A stretch of DNA of 32,043 nucleotides from Chloroflexota bacterium (GTDB lineage: Bacteria > Chloroflexota > Anaerolineae > UBA4142): contig JACRPR010000045.1 in assembly GCA_016223105.1 (NCBI GenBank), forward strand, positions 1 through 32,043. Reading direction: 5' to 3'. A program made the position numbers and the translations under genes. Shown here piece after piece: positions 26,514 to 32,043 of the stretch (within the stretch, counting starts at the first letter, position 1; each line of letters begins with the position of its first letter). The notes below the pieces were generated by a model that worked only from the letters and a program-made list of their open reading frames with translations, made no database searches and was not told the DNA's origin.

Positions 26514-27050
26514 ATGACAACGCGAAGATTGGTGTGGGGGATGACGTGGCAAGGCGGTCGTTGGGCCCTCTGGACAGCAATAATTGGAGGTGTCTCTAAC
26601 TTTGTTTTGGGTTCGATTGTTGCAAATATCTGGAACAGTTACAGTGCCCAATTTCCTCCCCTTATGCCCGATAGCAGTATTGCTTTTGCAATAATTTTTC
26701 TATTTTTTTCAACACCAATCTTTGCCCTGGGTATATACTTGTCCGGAATCTCAACTGGACTATTGAGTGGTCTCATTACAATCAAATACTTCTATCCTCC
26801 AGTTGATACACTATTGTATAAAAAGGTCATTTTGCTCGCAGGGATATTTTTCAACTTGATCGTGGGATTGACTATCTTGACGATAATTTTTGGGAGTGCC
26901 CTTACAAAAGAGGTGCCGGTCACAATTATCTTTCTTGTCATTCCGTCATGCATCAACGCAATATCCGGTTTGTTTATTACACTTCAACTTGGGCTGTGGT
27001 ACGAACGCGAATCCGCCAAAGGAATTTCACAAAATGTTTCATCCAACTGA
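26514..27050 (+). CDS. Small multi-pass membrane protein (paralogue 2)
   Basis: MTTRRLVWGMTWQGGRWALWTAIIGGVSNFVLGSIVAN... aligns with paralogue 1 N-terminus. Confidence 0.6.
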   Translation: MTTRRLVWGMTWQGGRWALWTAIIGGVSNFVLGSIVANIWNSYSAQFPPLMPDSSIAFAIIFLFFSTPIFALGIYLSGISTGLLSGLITIKYFYPPVDTLLYKKVILLAGIFFNLIVGLTILTIIFGSALTKEVPVTIIFLVIPSCINAISGLFITLQLGLWYERESAKGISQNVSSN

Positions 27051-27121
27051 AACACGCAAAACAAAATCACCAACCGTCACTGTTCCCAGCCCCGCGCCAA
27101 TTTCCGGCGTCGGCGCGGGGA

Positions 27122-27152
27122 CAATCTCTCAATCTCTCAATCTCTGAATCTC
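27122..27152. repeat. AATCTCTC octamer tandem repeat upstream of valS
   Basis: aatctctc x3 then aatctctg. Confidence 0.75.
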
Positions 27153-27175
27153 TACTCACGAGGAGTTATATCAAA

Positions 27176-29703
27176 ATGTCACACCAACCCGAAATGCCCA
27201 AAGCGTACGATCCCCGAACCGTCGAGCAACGGCTCTACGAGTGGTGGGAGGCGCGCGGCTATTTCAAACCCAGGATCGATCCCAGCAAAAAGCCGTTCGT
27301 GATTTCGATTCCGCCGCCGAACGTCACCGGCGAATTGCATCACGGACACGCCATGTTCGTCGCGTTCGAAGATTTGATGATTCGCTGGCATCGCATGCTC
27401 GGCGACCCAACGCTCTGGGTGCCGGGATCGGATCACGCCGGAATCGCGACACAAAACGTCGTCGAAAAAAATTTAGCAAAGCAAGGGATCGCGCGCCAAC
27501 ATCTCGGACGCGAAGAATTTGTGAAACGCGTATGGGAATGGAAAGCCGAGTACGGCGACATTATCAATATGCAAATTCGCCGGATGGGCGCGACGTGCGA
27601 TTGGACGCGCGAACGTTTTACGCTCGACGATGGTTTATCCCGCGCAGTGCGCGAAGCATTCGTGCGCTTGTACGAAAAAGGTTTGATCTATCGCGGACCG
27701 CGCCTCATCAATTGGTGTCCGCGTTGCGAAACCGCGATCAGCGATCTCGAAGTCGAGCACGAAGAAACGAATGCCAAGTTGTATTACGTGAAATATCGGC
27801 TCGATCCTTCGACTCCCGCTTCGACAAGCTCAGCGTCCGCTCAGGATGAATTTATCACAGTCGCGACAACGCGTCCCGAAACAATCCTGGGTGATACCGC
27901 AATCGCAGTGCATCCCAAAGATGATCGCTATAAAAAATTGATCGGGCGCATCGCGATTTTGCCCGCGCTCGGTCGCAGGATTCCGATTATCGCGGACGAA
28001 TCGGTTGCCATCGAGTTCGGCACCGGCGCGGTCAAGGTAACACCCCGATCAAGGGCGTGAAGAGCGGCGACATTCAAATCGTGCCAGAGCGATTCAACAA
28101 AATCTATTTCGATTGGATGAACAACATTCGCGATTGGTGTATCTCGCGCCAACTGTGGTGGGGACATCGCATCCCGGTGTGGTACTGCGCGAACGGACAT
28201 CAAACGTGCGCGCGGATCGATCCGACCGCGTGCGCGACGTGCGGCTCGACCAACATCACGCAAGACGAAGACGTGCTGGATACCTGGTTTTCGTCCGGGC
28301 TGTGGCCCTTTTCAACCCTGGGTTGGCCCCAAGCGACGCCTGACCTCGCGTACTTTTATCCGACGACCGTGCTTGAAACCGGGTATGACATTTTATTCTT
28401 CTGGGTCGCGCGCATGATTATGGACGGGTACGAATTCACCGGCAAGCGACCATTCGAAACGGTGTACTTGCACGGCTTGATGCGGCACAAGGACGGATCG
28501 AAGATCAGCAAATCGAATCCGCAACCGGGCGACAATCCGCTCGATGTGATCGCGGATTACAGCGCGGACGCGTTGCGCTTTACGATCATTACCTCGTCCG
28601 CGCCGGGCAACGACACGAAACTCGATCTGGAAAAAGTGGAGCACGCGCGCAACTTTGCAAATAAAATTTGGAATATGGCGCGCTTTATCACGAGCAATCT
28701 AAAACCGAATGAGCCAATTGTGCCAATTACCAATTACCAATTACTCAATCTCGCGGATCGTTGGATTCTTTCGCGACTCAATCGCGCGATTGCGGATGTG
28801 GACGCGGCGTATCGCAAATGGGATTTTGGCGAAGGCACACGCGCGATTCACGATTTTCTGTGGAGCGAGTTTGCGGATTGGTACATCGAAGCGTCGAAGG
28901 TCGCGCTCTATGGCAGTGATGCGAACGCGGCGCAACGCACGCGCGCGATTTTGCTGTACGCGCTCGATCAAGGTTTGCGCTTACTGCATCCGACGATGCC
29001 GTTCGTCACCGAAGAGACCTGGCAACAACTGCGCGCGTTTGGATTGCCCAGCCAGTACGACGCGCTGATCGTCGCGGAATATCCCAAGCCAATCAAAAAA
29101 TTTCTCGATCCGCGCGCAGAAAAAGATTTCGCGGTCGTGATGGAAATTGTGCGCGCGATTCGCAACGCACGCGCCGAGTTCAACGTCGAACCGGGCAAGC
29201 GCATTCCGGCGATCATTTCCGCCAGGCGCGCGCGCGATTTGCTCGCGTCGCAAAGCGAGATCATCGCGTCGCTCGCGCGGCTCGATGCCGCGCAATTCCA
29301 AGTCGTCCCGCGCGCGCAAAAACCGGCGCAAGCGCTCGCGCTCGTGGTCGGCAAAATCGAAATCTATTTACCGCTCGCTGGGATGATTGACCTCGAAAAA
29401 GAAAAGGCGCGGCTGGCGAAAGAAATCGCGAATGGGCGCGGCGCGATTGAGCGCGCGGAAAAACAACTCGCCAGCGATTTCAGCAAAAAAGCGCCGAAAG
29501 AAATCGTGGACAAGGTGCGCGAAACGCTCGCGGCGAATCAAGATCGCGTCGTGAAATTGGACGCGCAACTCGCGAGTGTGGAAGGCCGCGCGCCGGAGAA
29601 AACTGGGAACGCGAAAACCACGAAACCACGGAACACGAAAATCGCGAAAGGAACGAAATCCACGAAAAGAAGATCGGCGCAGAAGAAAAAATCGCGCAAA
29701 TGA
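27176..29703 (+). CDS. valS: Valyl-tRNA synthetase, frameshifted with internal deletion
   Basis: 5' part MSHQPEMPKAYDPRTVEQRLYEWW...PPPNVTGELHHGHAM...IEFGTGAVKVTP; 3' part in another frame IKGVKSGDIQIVPERFNKIYFDWMNNIRDWCISRQLWWGHRIPVWYC...DGSKISKS. Span is 2528 nt (not divisible by 3). Confidence 0.95.
27806..27849. repeat. REP-like palindromic element inside valS
   Basis: tccttcgactcccgcttcgacaagctcagcgtccgctcaggatga; encodes PSTPASTSSASAQD. Confidence 0.65.
28714..28745. repeat. CCAATTA heptamer tandem repeat inside valS
   Basis: ccaattgtgccaattaccaattaccaattac; encodes PIVPITNYQL. Confidence 0.7.
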
Positions 29704-29864
29704 TTTTGGCGGGGCGGGGTGTCATCCCGCCCCGCCCCATTCACCGGTGGACGTTTCCAATTTTTTGTGTAGAATAGTTTCCATCCGAAAAGCGTGGAGC
29801 GACCATTCGAGGTCGCCAAACGTTGCGGGCTGGAAAGCCCGCGCCACAGAGTTTGAGGATTCAA

Positions 29865-30581
29865 ATGAAAACTCGAATTTATTTTTTAATGGCGCTCACA
29901 CTGATCATTTCAAGTTTAATTGGTTGCGCGAGCGACGCGTCGCCGTACCCAAGCCCAAGTTCCGCGCCCGCATACCCGCCGCCGCAACAAGCCGCACCAC
30001 CGCCACGCACTACCGCGCCGGGCGCATCTACATTTTTCGACCAAGCCGTGCAGGCGCACCGCAACGGCAATCTCGATCAAGCCCTTGCCGCGTACACCAA
30101 AGCGCTTGAGATCGATCCCAAATATGCGGACGCGTACTATAATCGCGCGATTGTGTACGAAGACAAAGGCGACCCGGATCGCGCGTTGGCGGATTATGAT
30201 CAAGTGATCCAATTGGATCCCAAGAACGCGCGCGCGTATTTTAATCGCGCGATTTTATATCACGACCGCAACGAGTTGGATCGCGCGATTGCGGATTACA
30301 CACGCGCGTTCGACCTCGTGCCGGACATTCGCATCTATTTGAATCGCGGACTCGTTTATCTCGACAAGGCGAATTACGATGCCGCGCTCGGCGATTTTAA
30401 CAAGGCGTTGCAACTCGATCCGAATCTCGCGGGCGCGTATTACGGACGCGGGATGGTGTACTATCACAAAAAACTCAAACAACCCGCGCTCGAAGATTTT
30501 GAAAAATTTTTGCAACTCGATCCAAATTCGCCCGACCGCGCGGACGTTGAACAAAAAATTCGCGAGTTGAAGGGGCAATAG
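29865..30581 (+). CDS. TPR-repeat lipoprotein
   Basis: MKTRIYFLMALTLIISSLIGCAS lipobox; repeats such as AIVYEDKGDPDRALADYDQVIQLDPKNARAYFNRA. Confidence 0.85.
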   Translation: MKTRIYFLMALTLIISSLIGCASDASPYPSPSSAPAYPPPQQAAPPPRTTAPGASTFFDQAVQAHRNGNLDQALAAYTKALEIDPKYADAYYNRAIVYEDKGDPDRALADYDQVIQLDPKNARAYFNRAILYHDRNELDRAIADYTRAFDLVPDIRIYLNRGLVYLDKANYDAALGDFNKALQLDPNLAGAYYGRGMVYYHKKLKQPALEDFEKFLQLDPNSPDRADVEQKIRELKGQ

Positions 30582-31124
30582 ATGCGCGTCATTTCCGGCT
30601 CGGCAAAAGGACACCCGCTTAAACCGGCGGGCACGGCAACGCGACCGATCACGGATCGCGTCAAGGAAAATTTGTTCAACATCCTCGGCGCGGCGGTGCG
30701 CGACACGAACGTTTTGGATTTGTTCGCGGGCGCGGGAAGTGTCGGCATCGAAGCATTATCGCGCGGCGCGCGCGCGGCAACATTCGTCGAACTCGACCGC
30801 GACGCGTTGCGCGCGATTCGCGCGAATCTCGAAACGACACGACTCGCGGCACGCGCGACCATCGCACAACTCGACGTGTTCAAATTTATCCGGCACACGC
30901 AAGAGCAGTACGATTTGATCTACATCGCGCCGCCGCAGTATCGCGAATTGTGGGCGGAAACGCTCAAGACGCTCAACGGACGCGGCTTGCTCGCGGCAGA
31001 CGGAATCATCGTCGCGCAGATTCATCCAAAAGAGTACAAAGAAATTGCGCTGACCGAATTTGAATTGTTCGATCAGCGCAAGTATGGTTCGACAATGTTG
31101 TGTTTTTATCGGCGCGTACGGTAG
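30582..31124 (+). CDS. rsmD: 16S rRNA (guanine(966)-N(2))-methyltransferase RsmD family
   Basis: MRVISGSAKGHPLKPAG..TRPITDRVKENLFNIL; VLDLFAGAGSVGIEALSRGA. Confidence 0.88.
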   Translation: MRVISGSAKGHPLKPAGTATRPITDRVKENLFNILGAAVRDTNVLDLFAGAGSVGIEALSRGARAATFVELDRDALRAIRANLETTRLAARATIAQLDVFKFIRHTQEQYDLIYIAPPQYRELWAETLKTLNGRGLLAADGIIVAQIHPKEYKEIALTEFELFDQRKYGSTMLCFYRRVR

Positions 31125-31175
31125 GGGCGAAGCAAATTTCGCTTGAAGTTCAAGCGAAAAATGCTTTGCCCCTAC
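31121..31175. terminator. Palindrome between convergent rsmD and GGDEF gene
   Basis: gtaggggcgaagcaaatttcgcttgaagttcaagcgaaaaatgctttgcccctac, nested inverted repeats. Confidence 0.55.
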
Positions 31176-31192
31176 AAAATTAACCATCGCGT

Positions 31193-32041
31193 TCAACCGG
31201 CAACACGCACCTGATCACGCCCCTGCTCTTTCGCGCGATAGAGCGCGCGATCGGCAACATCTACTAAGGTCTCCGCGTCCGCGGCGTGATCGGGAAATGT
31301 CGCGATGCCCTGGCTCACCGTTGGTTTCGGAATCAATTTGCCCGCGCGATCGGTCAACGGCAGAGCGGCGAGCGTCTCGCGCACGCGCGCGGCAACCGCG
31401 CGCGCTTGCTCGGTCGTCGCGTCGGCTAACACGATGCCAAATTCCTCGCCACCCCAACGCCCCACCACATCCGTGCGTTTGATGTGCGTCTGAATCGCTT
31501 GCACAATCAAACGCAACACCTCGTCACCGACAACGTGTCCGTACGTGTCATTGTATTTTTTGAACAGATCAATGTCGAGCATTATCAAAGACACCGGCGT
31601 ATTGTCATTTTTGCCGCGTGCGACATAGCCCGCGACGCTTTGCAACAAATGGCTATGATTGTACACGCCGGTCAACGCATCACGCCGGGTTTGTTCTTCG
31701 ACTTGCGCGTGATGGCGCGCGTTATCCAACGCGATCGCGGCTTGCCCGGCGATGCTGTTCAACAACGCGACATCTTCCTCGTCGAACGCGTACGGCTTGT
31801 AACTCGCAACCGCGAGCAAGCCCAGCAATTCGTTGCCGATCATCATCGGCACACCAACCCAGGATTCGGAGGGCTTGTTCGTGCCGCCGATCAAACGCTT
31901 GATCGGCAGATTGTCCATCTCGGCGGTCAGATGGCGAATGACGACCGGCTTTTGATTCTTGATCACCAAACTGATCAAACCCATTCCGACCGGAATTTTC
32001 TTGGGCGGAAAACGCTGACTATCGTCAATCAAAATTCGCAC
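31193..32041 (-). CDS. GAF-GGDEF diguanylate cyclase, N-terminus outside window
   Basis: GAF-like segment, then DALTGVYNHSHL...MLDIDLFKKYNDTYGHVVGDEVLR...RWGGEEFGIVL. Confidence 0.88.
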   Translation of the reverse strand: MRILIDDSQRFPPKKIPVGMGLISLVIKNQKPVVIRHLTAEMDNLPIKRLIGGTNKPSESWVGVPMMIGNELLGLLAVASYKPYAFDEEDVALLNSIAGQAAIALDNARHHAQVEEQTRRDALTGVYNHSHLLQSVAGYVARGKNDNTPVSLIMLDIDLFKKYNDTYGHVVGDEVLRLIVQAIQTHIKRTDVVGRWGGEEFGIVLADATTEQARAVAARVRETLAALPLTDRAGKLIPKPTVSQGIATFPDHAADAETLVDVADRALYRAKEQGRDQVRVAG

Positions 32042-32043
32042 AT

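Noticed and set aside
25939-27050. Toxin-antitoxin or phage-defence pair
   Set aside because: The two ORFs are paralogous membrane proteins without toxin, nuclease or antitoxin motifs. There is no evidence beyond their location.
27176-28060. Two separate genes for split ValRS
   Set aside because: The halves do not add up to a full enzyme, as a central conserved stretch is missing. The downstream start (MKSGDIQ) is not preceded by a clear independent initiation region.
21655-29703. Programmed ribosomal frameshifting in rplB, fusA and valS
   Set aside because: The expected protein segments between the two frames are absent from the DNA, so a frame change alone cannot restore the product. No classical slippery site with downstream structure was recognised.

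Overview
The window is a high-GC bacterial chromosome segment, probably Chloroflexota/Anaerolineae-like (inferred from gene content, not tested). Its core is one leftward (- strand) ribosomal super-operon spanning about 25.1 kb down to 2.65 kb: rpsL-rpsG-fusA-tuf-rpsJ-rplC-rplD-rplW-rplB-rpsS-rplV-rpsC-rplP-rpmC-rpsQ-rplN-rplX-rplE-rpsN-rpsH-rplF-rplR-rpsE-rpmD-rplO-secY-adk-map-rpmJ-rpsM-rpsK-rpsD-rpoA-rplQ-truA-rplM-rpsI. On the + strand there are a DUF5666-like protein, a membrane class III cyclase and a secreted protein on the left. On the right there are two tRNA-Ser genes, a T-box leader, two small membrane proteins, valS, a TPR lipoprotein and rsmD, with a convergent GAF-GGDEF gene at the edge. 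Two signals stand out. (1) Six sites in essential genes (rpoA 5' end, rplN, rpsC/rplP, rplB, fusA, valS) have lost a very conserved segment or, at rpsC/rplP, had it replaced by an exact 131-bp duplicate. This most likely reflects dropout of conserved sequence during metagenome assembly, but needs reads to decide. (2) Nearly every larger intercistronic spacer holds a long imperfect hairpin built from degenerate 7- or 8-nt tandem words (TAGT-N4, TGGA-N3, TTAGAGA, GTAATTA and others). The arms often supply the stop codon of the upstream gene. Related words have entered the T-box linker and the valS coding frame. This repeat system is the best candidate for something under-described here.
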